From Pseudomonadales bacterium (lineage in GTDB: Bacteria; Pseudomonadota; Gammaproteobacteria; Pseudomonadales; JAHRWD01): DNA of 59,705 nucleotides. Made by a program: the position numbers and the translations under genes. The stretch spans positions 1-59,705 of the forward strand of contig JAESUM010000070.1 in assembly GCA_016763075.1 (NCBI GenBank). The letters run 5' to 3'. Position 1 is the stretch's first letter, and every line of letters starts with the position of its first letter. Of the stretch, positions 1 through 8,373 are shown piece by piece. Below the pieces are notes generated by a model. It was not told where the DNA came from and made no database searches. It was given only the letters and a program-made list of their open reading frames with translations.

Positions 1-17
1 AAGGCTAATCAGTAAAG

Positions 18-46
18 GTAACGGCTTATCGGGTACAAGCCGTTAC
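18..46 (-). terminator. Weak terminator-like hairpin
   Basis: A ten-base stem (GTAACGGCTT with AAGCCGTTAC) closes a nine-base loop just past the stop codon of the flavin oxidoreductase, read on the minus strand. Only a loose T-rich tail (CTTTACTGATT) follows, so factor-independent termination is plausible but weak. Confidence 0.45.
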
Positions 47-66
47 TTCTTAATCAAGCCTGCACG

Positions 67-1170
67 CTAGGTTAACGTTTCTAAAAACTTTTTTGTGAAA
101 GGAGTCATGTCTTCAAAGCGGCCTTCGCGCACTTTAACGACCCAGTCTGGGTCAGACAACAATGCCCGCCCAACGCCCACTAGCTCATAGTCGCCGCGCT
201 CAACTTGCTCCAGTAACGGATCAATATTGGTTGCTTCTGCGCCCAGCCCTGCGAATGATTTTATAAACTCATCGTCAAGCCCCACACAGCCAACGGTAAT
301 GGTTGGTTTGCCACTGAGCTTTTGAGTCCAACCGGCTAAGTTCATTGGCGAGCCGTCAAACTCCGGCAACCAGTAGCGGCGCGTACTTGCGTGAAAAATA
401 TCAACGCCTGCCTCAACCAGCGGTGCTAAAAACTCCTCAAGCTGCTCTGATGTGCCGGCTAACTTGGCGTCGTAATCTTGTAGTTTCCACTGCGAAAAAC
501 GGAAGATGATCGGAAAATTCTCGCCTACTTTTGCTCGGATTGCTTTTACAATTTCTACCGCAAAGCGAGTTCGTTTTACTAACGAGCCGCCGTAGTCATC
601 ATCACGTTGATTGGTGCCTTCCCAGAAAAACTGGTCGACTAAATAGCCGTGAGCACCATGAATTTCTATCGCATCAAAACCAATCTGTTTGGCTTTCTCG
701 GCGGCGGTTGCAAATTTGGCGATCACTTCTTCAATTTGCGTAACGCTCATCGGCTCGTTGACTTGCTTGCCTGGCATCGCCAAACCCGATGGTCCCACCG
801 ATGGAACATCCGGCTTTGGGCCTGTACCTTGGCGCCGCGCCATACCCATGTGCCATAGCTGGGGTGCAATTTTCCCGCCTGCTGCATGCACTTCTTCGAC
901 GACCTTCTTCCATCCTGCTATCGCTTGCTCGCTCACAAACTCTGGAACACTTGCGTCGTTGGTAGAGGCATCGTAATCGACCGTAGTGCCTTCGGTAATA
1001 ATAAGCCCGACGTCTGCTTCTGCTCTTTTACGGTAGTACGCGGCAACATCTTCGCCGGGGATGCCTTCAGGAGAAAAGCTACGTGTCATAGGTGCCATTA
1101 CAATTCGGTTTGGCAGTTGTAGTTTTTCACTCACAAACGGTTTGAATAATAGATCACTGCTTTCTGGCAT
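67..1170 (-). CDS. NADH:flavin oxidoreductase, Old Yellow Enzyme family
   Basis: This 367-residue FMN-dependent ene-reductase is predicted to reduce activated C=C bonds (enones, nitro-olefins or related electrophiles) with NAD(P)H in the cytoplasm. The N-terminal FMN-binding strand LPNRIVMAPMTRS lies near residues 19-31. QLWHMG follows near 104, and the active-site block with HGAHGYL and a downstream DDDYGGS occupies about residues 168-195, all in the order expected for a TIM-barrel OYE. The length is normal. A zinc alcohol dehydrogenase lies upstream on the same strand, but a strong terminator separates them, so the two are probably transcribed separately. The physiological substrate cannot be inferred; the catabolic genes nearby make an enone intermediate or detoxification plausible. 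Family assignment is firm. Confidence 0.93.
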   Translation of the reverse strand: MPESSDLLFKPFVSEKLQLPNRIVMAPMTRSFSPEGIPGEDVAAYYRKRAEADVGLIITEGTTVDYDASTNDASVPEFVSEQAIAGWKKVVEEVHAAGGKIAPQLWHMGMARRQGTGPKPDVPSVGPSGLAMPGKQVNEPMSVTQIEEVIAKFATAAEKAKQIGFDAIEIHGAHGYLVDQFFWEGTNQRDDDYGGSLVKRTRFAVEIVKAIRAKVGENFPIIFRFSQWKLQDYDAKLAGTSEQLEEFLAPLVEAGVDIFHASTRRYWLPEFDGSPMNLAGWTQKLSGKPTITVGCVGLDDEFIKSFAGLGAEATNIDPLLEQVERGDYELVGVGRALLSDPDWVVKVREGRFEDMTPFTKKFLETLT

Positions 1171-1204
1171 TTTAGATTCTCTTTGTACTTACGGTTACTG
1201 GAAA

Positions 1205-1243
1205 CAAAAAAGCCCCCAACAATTAACTTGTTGAGGGCTTTTC
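1205..1243 (-). terminator. Intrinsic terminator of the alcohol dehydrogenase gene
   Basis: On the minus strand a twelve-base stem with one mismatch (AGCCCTCAACAA with TTGTTGGGGGCT) and a short loop is followed by six T residues. It sits between the end of the alcohol dehydrogenase gene and the start of the flavin oxidoreductase gene. The + strand copy also ends in four T, so it may work weakly in both directions. Confidence 0.85.
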
Positions 1244-1296
1244 TTAAAACAGCTCAGTGTTCAACTACTTAGCCGAAGCTATTGAGTCGAAATCAC

Positions 1297-2379
1297 TTAA
1301 TCAAACATGATGATTTCACGGGCCAATTTTCCGGACTCGAGGGTTTTCATCGCTGTGTTTACATCTTCAAGTTTAATGTGGCTAGAGATCAACTCATCAA
1401 GATGCAGTTTGCCCTGCATATAGAATTCAACAAAACGAGGCATATCCACTGGGAAACGGTTAGAACCCATGATTGAACCTTGAATTGAACGCTCAGCCAG
1501 TAAATCAGCACCGTGAATTTCAATATTAGTGCCTACCGGAATCATTCCGATAATGGTAGCAACACCACCACTGCGCAACATTTTGAATGCTTGCTCAGCG
1601 GTTACTTTCATGCCAATCGCTTCGAAAGAGTAATGCACGCCACCATTGGTCATATCAACCACGGCTTCAACCGGATCAACTTCACCCGCATTCACAACAT
1701 CCGTTGCGCCAAAAACTTTCGCTAGTTCTAATTTTGAAGGGTGCATATCAACAGCGATAATACGCCCAGCACCAGCAATAGCAGCGCCGTTAATTGCTGA
1801 TAGTCCAACACCGCCACAACCGATGATCACAACCGTTGAACCCGGCTCAACTTTTGCGGTGTTAATGACTGCGCCAACACCGGTTGTTACGCCACAACCG
1901 ATCAGTGCCGCACGATCAAGAGGCATATCGTCACGTACTTTCACCAAAGCGTGTTCGTGTATCAACATTTGCTCAGCGAAAGATGAAAGGTTTAAAAACT
2001 GAAACATAGGGTTGCCAGCAGAAGTCAGACGGAACTCTTCGTCTGCTTTACGCTGAACTTCATCGCTGTCGCAACGAGCCATGTGACCGGTGAGGCAATG
2101 TTCACAATGGCCGCAAAACGCTGACAAACAAGTAATCACGTGATCGCCTGGCTTAACGCGGGTTACATCAGAACCCACCATCTCAACAATACCGGCAGAC
2201 TCATGGCCCATTACAGCGGGTAACGGGTACGGGTATGAACCATTAGCAAAATGCACGTCACTGTGGCAAACGCCAGCAGCCACGGTACGTACTAATACTT
2301 CACGCGCCTTCGGTTTGGAGATTTGAACGTCTTCAATTTGAAGTGGTTTTCCAACTTCTCTTAAAACTGCCGCTTTCAT
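1297..2379 (-). CDS. Zinc-dependent alcohol dehydrogenase (MDR superfamily)
   Basis: This 360-residue medium-chain dehydrogenase should interconvert alcohols and aldehydes or ketones with NAD(H). Catalytic-zinc ligands are visible as Cys38 in GVCHSD, the GHE at 58-60 and Cys162 in GCGVTTG. Structural-zinc cysteines are Cys89, Cys92, Cys95 and Cys103. The Rossmann motif GCGGVG is at 187-192, with Asp211 at the end of the following strand, which favours NAD over NADP. A Shine-Dalgarno-like AGAGG stands seven bases before the ATG. It resembles class III-type alcohol dehydrogenases used in aliphatic or terpenoid alcohol oxidation, but the substrate is open. It ends in a strong terminator. Confidence 0.93.
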   Translation of the reverse strand: MKAAVLREVGKPLQIEDVQISKPKAREVLVRTVAAGVCHSDVHFANGSYPYPLPAVMGHESAGIVEMVGSDVTRVKPGDHVITCLSAFCGHCEHCLTGHMARCDSDEVQRKADEEFRLTSAGNPMFQFLNLSSFAEQMLIHEHALVKVRDDMPLDRAALIGCGVTTGVGAVINTAKVEPGSTVVIIGCGGVGLSAINGAAIAGAGRIIAVDMHPSKLELAKVFGATDVVNAGEVDPVEAVVDMTNGGVHYSFEAIGMKVTAEQAFKMLRSGGVATIIGMIPVGTNIEIHGADLLAERSIQGSIMGSNRFPVDMPRFVEFYMQGKLHLDELISSHIKLEDVNTAMKTLESGKLAREIIMFD

Positions 2380-2577
2380 TGTCTTACCTCTTTATATTAT
2401 TTTATAAATTTTGGGGGGGATGCCGTTGAAAACAATCATATTCTGTAAGTTTGAACAACACGCTATCACTCAAACGTGGAGACGAATAGGAACATATTGA
2501 GGTGGAAATATCAAAAATTATCTGCAGCCTGAACAGGCTGTAAAGTGAGCAACGCCGTGTGCTCTACCGCATTGTGA

Positions 2578-5091
2578 CTATTCGAAAATCTTAACGACGG
2601 AATCACTTACCAATGGTTTGGGCTGGTCAAAGTAAAAACCTTGTCCGTAATCAATGCCCATGGCTTTTACTTTTTCGTACACTTCTCGTGATTCAACATG
2701 CTCGGCCACGGTTTTGAGTCCCATTTTATGCGCCATGTTGTTGATCGATTCGACCATCAAGCAATCGATTTGATCGGTGATAACATCTTTGATGATGTTT
2801 CCGTCAATTTTCAGATAGTCCACTGGTAGGTTTTTGAGGTGGATCATGGATGATAATCCGCTTCCAAAACCGTCGATACCAAACCGACAACCCAAATCTT
2901 TAACGTAATTAATAAAGTAGTTAGCGTGAGAAAGATGAGTGATTGCTGCAGACTCACTGATCTCGAAACAAATTTGAGCGGGGTTTATATCAAGACGTTT
3001 CAACTCAGCGGTTATAAAGCTGTGGAAGTCTTCATCGCTCATAGAACCGGCCGAAATATTAACCGCGAATATGCCGCGGCCTCTTGAATACGAGACAATA
3101 AACTCAAGGGTCTTTGAAAAAACCCAGTGGTCGATGCGGGTCATTAAGTTATAACGTTCGGCAGCGGGCAAAAAGCTGGAAGGCGAAATGAGCTCGCCAG
3201 TGTTGCTAATCATACGCAGCGCTAGTTCGTTGTATACGGTTTCATTATGGCCTTGAACCAACGGATGAAGCGGCTGGTAGTACAGCAGGAAGCGGTCTTC
3301 TTCGAAGGCGCTGTTGATCTCGCCAATCCAATGCACTTCTTGTTGGTGTTGCGCTTGTTCGTGGTCATCCATTTTGTAGATGTGGATGCGGTTACGACCT
3401 TTGTTTTTAGAGGTATAACAGGCTAAATCTGCCATTGAGAGGACATCGGTCACGCTGTGTACTCGCTGATCTATGGTCACAAGGCCTATGCTGACACCGG
3501 TTTCAAAGATTTTTTCATTCCAAGAAAAACGGAAATCACGAATAGATTCTCGTATGTTTTCGGCAATGTGCACAGCTTGGTCAAGGGGGCAACTCGATAA
3601 CAACAAGCCAAATTCATCGCCGCCCACACGGGCTAGAACGTCGTTACTGCGAATCTGTTTTTTCAGCAAAAAACTCAGTTGTCTCAGCAAGCTATCGCCG
3701 GCTACGTGCCCGCAGGTATCGTTTACTATTTTGAAACGATCCAAGTCCATATACAGGAAGGTCGAGCTGTTTTTACCCGACATATTGTGGATACAATCTG
3801 CCAAACGTTTTTGCAATTCGTTACGGTTGAAGAGTCCAGTTAGCGGATCATGCCGCGCTTGCCACTGGATTTTTCGGTCAACCTCGCGGCTTTCAGAGAC
3901 ATCTCTAAAAACCACAACGGTGCCAAATATTTCTCCGCTCGAACTGACCAAAGGCGACACGGTCATTTCTACAAAAAACTCATTGCTGTTCCGGTTAACC
4001 AGTAAGTTATCCCCGAGCAGGCGAATAACGGTATTTTCCTTTAACGATTTGGTAACTGGATTGCTCTGTACGAAACGACTGGATTCTTCGACGATATGAA
4101 ACAGCTCAGAAATATTACGGCCAATATCAGACTCGTTTGCACAGTCTGTCAGCATTTCTGCAACCGGGTTCATAAATGTCACATAGCCAGATTCATCGGT
4201 AGTAATCACCGCATCAGCAATAGACTTTAAGGTGACTTGTGCGAGTTCTTTTTCTTTAAATAGCCGCTCAGAAGCATATTTTTGTTCTGAAACGTCGCGG
4301 GTGATGCCTTCAACACCAATGATTCCATGCACTTCATCAACAATGGTTTGCGCACTGGTTTCAACATCAATGTAACTGCCATCTTTGTGAACAAGCTGAG
4401 TGCTGTATTTAGATATCCGACCGTTGTTTTCAAGTAGCTCAGCCAAGAATTGCTCGCGTTCATTGGGGTTTGCATATAGGTCAGAGAGCGACACCGAACC
4501 TACCAACTCATTTGGCTTGTACCCCAAAAGCTGCTCTGCAGAAGAAGATACGTGCTTAAACAACCCAGAAGCATCTACCTGATAATAGGTATCTTGGAGG
4601 TTTTCAAGAATGCGTTGATGCTCAATTTCCGAGTGTTTTATCTCGTCGGCATACAACTTTAAGTTTTTGTAGTTACTCGCTATCGTCATCAACATTTTGT
4701 TGATGCTTTTTTGTAGGAACTCAAATTCGTCAGGCACTACGGTAAATCGGCTCGATTTAAGCTCAAGCAATTTAAGCTCGTCGCTTAGGGTGTTAGTGTC
4801 CATAAATCGTGCGATTGCGATCAGGTGACGATGGAGCAATACGTAAAAAAGAGAGTATCCGACGAAGTAAAATATGCAGGCTAATATCAGCCCTGTACCG
4901 ATATCCATCGTCCAATGTTGTTTGGCATAACTCCAAAAATCTGGCTGAGTGGCAAGCTCACTTACCGCTACCACGTTACCCGCTATGTGGTAGCCGGTGT
5001 ACAGAACCCCGACGACACACGAAAGCGCCACAACAACAAAAGTCGATGCGATCAGAACATAGGTTTTTGCTGTTTTCTGGTATGAAGACAC
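2578..5091 (-). CDS. Membrane PAS-PAS-GGDEF-EAL protein, EAL site degenerate
   Basis: This is an 837-residue c-di-GMP signalling protein. Two hydrophobic segments (about 11-33 and 66-88) flank a short periplasmic stretch. Two PAS domains follow (about 160-270 and 285-400), then GGDEF (about 410-570) and EAL (about 590-830). The diguanylate cyclase half looks active: GGDEF is intact at 490-494 and the inhibitory RxxD site (RSND, 481-484) is five residues upstream. The phosphodiesterase half is altered. The EAL signature reads ELALR at 622-626, and the metal-binding DDFG reads DGFG at 740-743, with GAC GGT TTT visible in the DNA. Loss of the second Asp should cripple c-di-GMP hydrolysis, so I predict a cyclase, possibly with a c-di-GMP-binding EAL domain. 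Confidence 0.93.
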   Translation of the reverse strand: MSSYQKTAKTYVLIASTFVVVALSCVVGVLYTGYHIAGNVVAVSELATQPDFWSYAKQHWTMDIGTGLILACIFYFVGYSLFYVLLHRHLIAIARFMDTNTLSDELKLLELKSSRFTVVPDEFEFLQKSINKMLMTIASNYKNLKLYADEIKHSEIEHQRILENLQDTYYQVDASGLFKHVSSSAEQLLGYKPNELVGSVSLSDLYANPNEREQFLAELLENNGRISKYSTQLVHKDGSYIDVETSAQTIVDEVHGIIGVEGITRDVSEQKYASERLFKEKELAQVTLKSIADAVITTDESGYVTFMNPVAEMLTDCANESDIGRNISELFHIVEESSRFVQSNPVTKSLKENTVIRLLGDNLLVNRNSNEFFVEMTVSPLVSSSGEIFGTVVVFRDVSESREVDRKIQWQARHDPLTGLFNRNELQKRLADCIHNMSGKNSSTFLYMDLDRFKIVNDTCGHVAGDSLLRQLSFLLKKQIRSNDVLARVGGDEFGLLLSSCPLDQAVHIAENIRESIRDFRFSWNEKIFETGVSIGLVTIDQRVHSVTDVLSMADLACYTSKNKGRNRIHIYKMDDHEQAQHQQEVHWIGEINSAFEEDRFLLYYQPLHPLVQGHNETVYNELALRMISNTGELISPSSFLPAAERYNLMTRIDHWVFSKTLEFIVSYSRGRGIFAVNISAGSMSDEDFHSFITAELKRLDINPAQICFEISESAAITHLSHANYFINYVKDLGCRFGIDGFGSGLSSMIHLKNLPVDYLKIDGNIIKDVITDQIDCLMVESINNMAHKMGLKTVAEHVESREVYEKVKAMGIDYGQGFYFDQPKPLVSDSVVKIFE

Positions 5092-5437
5092 GCCAGTATT
5101 AATACGTCAAACTCCCAATAAACACCTAGTGACTAGGCCAGAACGGCTAATAACTATCGAATTTTTTTATATATTTAAACGTTGCTGCCTCTTAATACCC
5201 AAGGCTCACAGGCTTAAAAATCAGCCCTCGGATAAGTGTAGACCAAAACCAGAAATGCGCTGCCCTATATACGCAACCATTGGTTTCGAGCAAAACTCCT
5301 TCCTCGCTAGGCTCTAACCCAAACATTCTTAGGCTCCAACAAGCTAGATTCCAACAAAATAGTACAGCAACTTCGCGCATCCCAATATTCGAATAAATAC
5401 TGTTAGAAGCCTCCCTTATAAATTAGGCACATTAAAG
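5092..5437. other. Intergenic region, no gene recognised
   Basis: This stretch separates the divergent GGDEF-EAL gene and glycosylase remnant. It is AT-rich in places, with a TTATATATTTAAA run near 5168, and should hold promoters for both. A possible -10 (TATAAA) lies just before the glycosylase ATG at 5438. The short open frames here show no recognisable protein and no ribosome binding site. Confidence 0.5.
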
Positions 5438-6115
5438 ATGATTCTTTTTGAAGAAGTAGAAGCACAAGCTGCACTGCATCAGGGCTGCGTAGCGCAATTA
5501 CGCGAAAAACTAACCTCGCCCAAAAGTGCCTCCCAACTTCGTGAGATGACTGATGATCGATACCTTTCGGCCTTGACCAAAATAATTTTCCAGCTTGGGT
5601 TCCGGTGGAGCATTATCGAAAACAAATGGCAAAGCTTTGAAGCGGCCTTCGGCGAATTCAACCTAGACCATTGCCAAATGCTCAGTGAAGAACAACTAGA
5701 AAGCCAGATGATGTCTGGCACGATTATCAAGAACTGGGCGAAAGTGAGATCTATCCCATCAAACGCGGTATAGCTATCTGAAATTAACCAACAGCATGGC
5801 TCAGTCGGTAATTTCGTTGCGCAAATCACCCCAGAAAATTACTCCGAGCAGGTTCTATCAATCCAAAGACAAGGCGTCCGGGTTCGCGCTAAAACTGCGC
5901 AATACTGGTTGCGGCGGTCAGGTGTTGATTCCTTCTTATTAACCAGTGATGTGGATAAAGCCTTGCAACAACATGGAGTACTCGACAAAACACCCACTTC
6001 TCGAAAGGATTGGCTCAAACTCCAAGACCAAATCAATCAGTGGCGCACCGAAGGCGATCACCCATTAACCCACCTAAGGCAGATGCTGGCGCTTTCACGC
6101 GGGCGCTCTATCTGA
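5438..6115 (+). pseudogene. 3-methyladenine DNA glycosylase I-like gene with one in-frame TAG
   Basis: Reading a single frame from the ATG gives 225 residues interrupted only by TAG at 5771-5773. Residues 1-111 (TDDRYLSALTKIIFQLGF, then MSGTIIKNWAKVRSIPSNA) and the part after the stop (WLRRSGVDSFLLTSDV, then GVLDKTPTSR and THLRQMLALS) match the two halves of COG2818-type alkylation-repair glycosylases, and the total length is normal for them. No frameshift is present, so one substitution seems to have inactivated the gene. The remnant ends where the homology of the neighbouring integrase fragment begins, on the opposite strand. The exact substrate was never certain, since family members differ from classical Tag. 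A sequencing error or suppressed amber codon are alternatives. Confidence 0.75.
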
Positions 6116-6402
6116 CCAGTGGAGTTTTTCTGTCTCGGACCATTCCAACGCTATAGCTTCGAAGCTATTTCCGCCAAATTGCGCCTTAGCGAGCTGGGTT
6201 TAACCCATGGCCTATTCTGTTTGCTAGCTTCCTCATGCATGGTTCGTGCATGCGCCAAGGTTTTACGTTTACCCGCGAAACAATAATCAAAGCGCCAGTA
6301 CTTTTGCCCCTTAACGGTAACGTAAAGATATAACCTTTTCTCATCAGTCAATTTATAAGCTTTTTTTAGCTCAGCTTGTTTGACCTGAATTAACGTTAAC
6401 AC
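6106..6402 (-). pseudogene. Remnant of a first P4-type integrase (N-terminal part)
   Basis: Starting at the GTG at 6402, the minus strand encodes a copy of the DUF4102 arm-binding domain of tyrosine integrases. YKLTDEKRLYLYVTVKGQK and FAGKRKTLA align almost residue for residue with the larger integrase next door. About seven codons are missing after KTLA. The frame is broken near 6170, after which homology resumes as SFEAIALEW and stops near the end of the glycosylase frame. No catalytic domain remains. It is a decayed second copy, diverged from the neighbour rather than a recent duplicate. Confidence 0.8.
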
Positions 6403-7493
6403 TGCACACACCGCCTCAAATGGGAGTGGTGACAGTATGTCAGTGCACAGCAATGGATATCTACGGGCAAAAAAACCCAACCCCTTATGATTAAAGGGGC
6501 CATTGCCCTGAAACCGTGACCACTCATTTGCTCTTTGGGTATGCCTAGTCGCCTCATTGCGGATAACACCGCGTTATTGCTCATGGGGCGTTTAGGGCTT
6601 CGCGCGCTGGGAAATGCATATTGCCGATGGCCGGTTAGCTGTAGCAGGCTCTCAAGCGCTTTCATGGCCTGTTTGCATAGTGGAATAATGTGATCCTGCT
6701 TGGTTTTCATCTTTTGGCCGAGTATATGCCATTCTTGCTTCTCAAATTTGATTTCACTCCACTCCATAGCTCGTAGTTCACCAGGGCGGCAAAATAACAG
6801 TGGTGCCAGTTTGAGGGCTGTGGCCACTTCGGGAGTACCCTGGTAATCATCCAAAGCTAGTAGCAGTAACCCCACCTCTTTTGGCTCGGTGATGGCGGCC
6901 ATGTGACCTTTGCTGGGTGTTTTGAGCGCGCCTTTCAGGTCAGTGCTAGGATCGCGCCCTGCCTTCCCTGTGGCTACGGCATAGCGGAACACTTGCCCTA
7001 ATACCTGTTTCACTCTGTGGGCTGTCTCAATAGCGCCACGGCTCTCTACTCTACGCAAACAAGCCAGCAGATCGGGGGTGGTGACTTCACCAATCACTCG
7101 ATGGCCTATATGGGGGAATAGCTCTTTAGTGAGCATACGATCAACCCGTTCAATGTGGCTGGCTGACCAGCGGGGTTTCTCTTTCTCGAACCACTCCAAC
7201 GCGATGGCCTTAAAACTGTTTTCTTTGGATTGAGCCATAGAGAGCTTTGCAGCGCGCCGAACGTCGGAGGGGTCTATATCGTTCTTAATCTGTTTGCGGG
7301 CTTCGGCGTGTTGGGTTCTTGCTTCGGGGAACACCCCCAGCGCCAATGTTTTACGTTTACCGGCAAAGCGATAGTTGAAGCGCCAATATTTTTGACCCTT
7401 GGGGGTGATGTAGAGATATAGCCCTTTTTCATCGGTCAGCTTGTAGGGTTTATTTTTGGGTGCTGCTTGTTTGACCGTAATCGCCGTTAGCAC
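6396..7493 (-). pseudogene. P4-type tyrosine integrase truncated after the HxxR box
   Basis: The GTG-started frame of 365 residues begins with the DUF4102 arm-binding domain (YKLTDEKGLYLYITPKGQK). A core-binding domain and most of the catalytic domain follow: the first catalytic arginine in FCRPGELRAM, then HGFRAM as the HxxR box. Homology stops there, near 6503. The remaining 35 or so residues are read from sequence that duplicates the region upstream of the integrase. The second His/Trp and the nucleophilic tyrosine are absent, so it cannot recombine DNA. It points away from ssrA, whose 3' end is 221 bases upstream; this is the standard layout for tmRNA-targeting genomic islands. The cargo seems to have been deleted. 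Confidence 0.85.
6431..6505. repeat. Diverged copy of the pre-integrase region
   Basis: This stretch repeats, in the same order, elements found at 7590-7680: TATGTCAG, a CAGCAATGGA decamer, then a CCCCTT/AAGGGG hairpin (6481-6499). The copy beside ssrA has four decamers; this one has two. It directly abuts the broken end of the larger integrase, marking a recombination or deletion junction between two related elements. Confidence 0.75.
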
Positions 7494-7530
7494 TGTATTT
7501 ATAGTCTCAAGTTAGGTGCAGATAACTGTT

Positions 7531-7592
7531 TGGCGGTATTTTTTATTGAACAACGATTAGTACCGCCACTTATACCGCCACATTTGGCGGTA
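7531..7592. promoter_or_regulatory. Four TGGCGGTA octamers upstream of the integrase
   Basis: TGGCGGTA occurs at 7531-7538 and 7585-7592 and, inverted, at 7561-7568 and 7573-7580, giving two facing pairs within 62 bases. The cluster starts 38 bases upstream of the integrase GTG. Such clusters are typical of integrase arm sites or of repressor/excisionase operators. No experimental family match can be named. Confidence 0.55.
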
Positions 7593-7602
7593 TGTCAGCG
7601 TA

Positions 7603-7642
7603 CAGTAATGGACAGTAATGGACATCTATGGACATCTATGGA
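7603..7642. repeat. Four tandem decamers (CAGTAATGGA x2, CATCTATGGA x2)
   Basis: Four ten-base units share CAnnnATGGA with no spacing, so every copy faces the same side of the helix. They lie between the integrase and the ssrA 3' end, where element arm sites are expected. The older copy at 6448-6467 has only two units. Confidence 0.75.
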
Positions 7643-7655
7643 CAAAGAACAAGCC

Positions 7656-7686
7656 GAACCCCTTATTATCAAAGGGATCGGGGTTC
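7656..7686 (-). terminator. Hairpin downstream of ssrA
   Basis: GAACCCC (7656-7662) pairs with GGGGTTC (7680-7686), and an inner CCCTT/AAGGG pairing is also possible. It lies 28 bases beyond the ssrA 3' end on the minus strand. The tail is not a clean T-run, so it may be an ssrA terminator, part of the element attachment region, or both. A related hairpin occurs at 6481-6499. Confidence 0.5.
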
Positions 7687-7713
7687 TTTAGAGGATGGTA
7701 TTGGACAAGCATA

Positions 7714-8074
7714 TGGTGGAGGCGGGGGGAGTTGAACCCCCGTCCGCCAATTCGCGACCTTCGGATCTACATGTTTAGGCTGTCTTTAATTTAACCTTAA
7801 GCGTCCCGACAGTCAGGGCTACCTAAAGCGATTCCGGTAAAGTTTTAACAGTGATAACTACCAAAAAGAGCATCACTGCGGTCTTGTGAGAGTCGACTCC
7901 TGGGTCCAGATGCACAAGCACAGATCTGGTCAGGAGCTAGCAAGCCTAAGCTGCTAGAGCGTAGCTATCGTCGTTGGCAACTAAAAAAAGTTACAGCGAT
8001 TGTTTTACGAGAGTCACTACCCTCTCGACATGCACCGCAGGGTTTGAGATCGACGTCGAAGCCGTTTCGCCCCC
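7714..8074 (-). ncRNA. ssrA: Transfer-messenger RNA (tmRNA)
   Basis: This 361-base RNA rescues stalled ribosomes by trans-translation together with SmpB. The 5' end GGGGGCG pairs with CGCCTCC near the 3' end, with one G-U, to form the tRNA-like acceptor stem, followed by an encoded ACCA tail (7714-7717). A T-arm (GGGGGTTCAACTCCCCC) is visible near 7724-7741. The resume frame runs from 7978 down to 7946 and reads ANDDSYALAA followed by TAG, the expected proteolysis-tag form with the terminal ALAA. The one-piece type is retained and looks intact despite the integrated-element scar at its 3' side. smpB lies about 0.9 kb away. Confidence 0.97.
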
Positions 8075-8316
8075 AAATTCATCAAGTAACTATTCATACC
8101 CCTAAAGATACTACCGCTGAAGCATTCAGCATCACAGTTACCTGATATCCGCGAGTCTACGCGAACATGTTTCACGATGCTACCACTCAATTGCCACGCC
8201 GATGATGCACTATGCCAAGCGTATTCTATGGCTGCGCGTTCGCTACCAATCAGTTGTAAATGATCGCTCTATTTAATTTTGTGGTTTTCTAATTTATAGC
8301 TACACTTGGCTAAAAA

Positions 8317-8350
8317 CGATTAAACCGATTAAACCGATTAAACCGATATT
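8317..8350. repeat. 9-bp tandem repeat (CGATTAAAC x3.7)
   Basis: Three full units start at 8317, 8326 and 8335, followed by a partial CGATATT. The array ends 23 bases before the likely start of the HTH-receiver gene. It may be a binding array or a slippage-prone spacer affecting expression. Confidence 0.8.
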
Positions 8351-8373
8351 AACGCACGGCGATGGGAGGCATG

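Noticed and set aside
2525-2540. CAGCCTG-AA-CAGGCTG hairpin after the GGDEF-EAL gene
   Set aside because: The stem is only seven bases, the loop too small and no T-run follows in the right direction, so I did not call it a terminator.
3473-4099. Long + strand open frame (208 codons) opposite the GGDEF-EAL gene
   Set aside because: It is antisense to well-conserved GGDEF and PAS sequence, shows no protein family pattern and has no ribosome binding site; it is a coding shadow.
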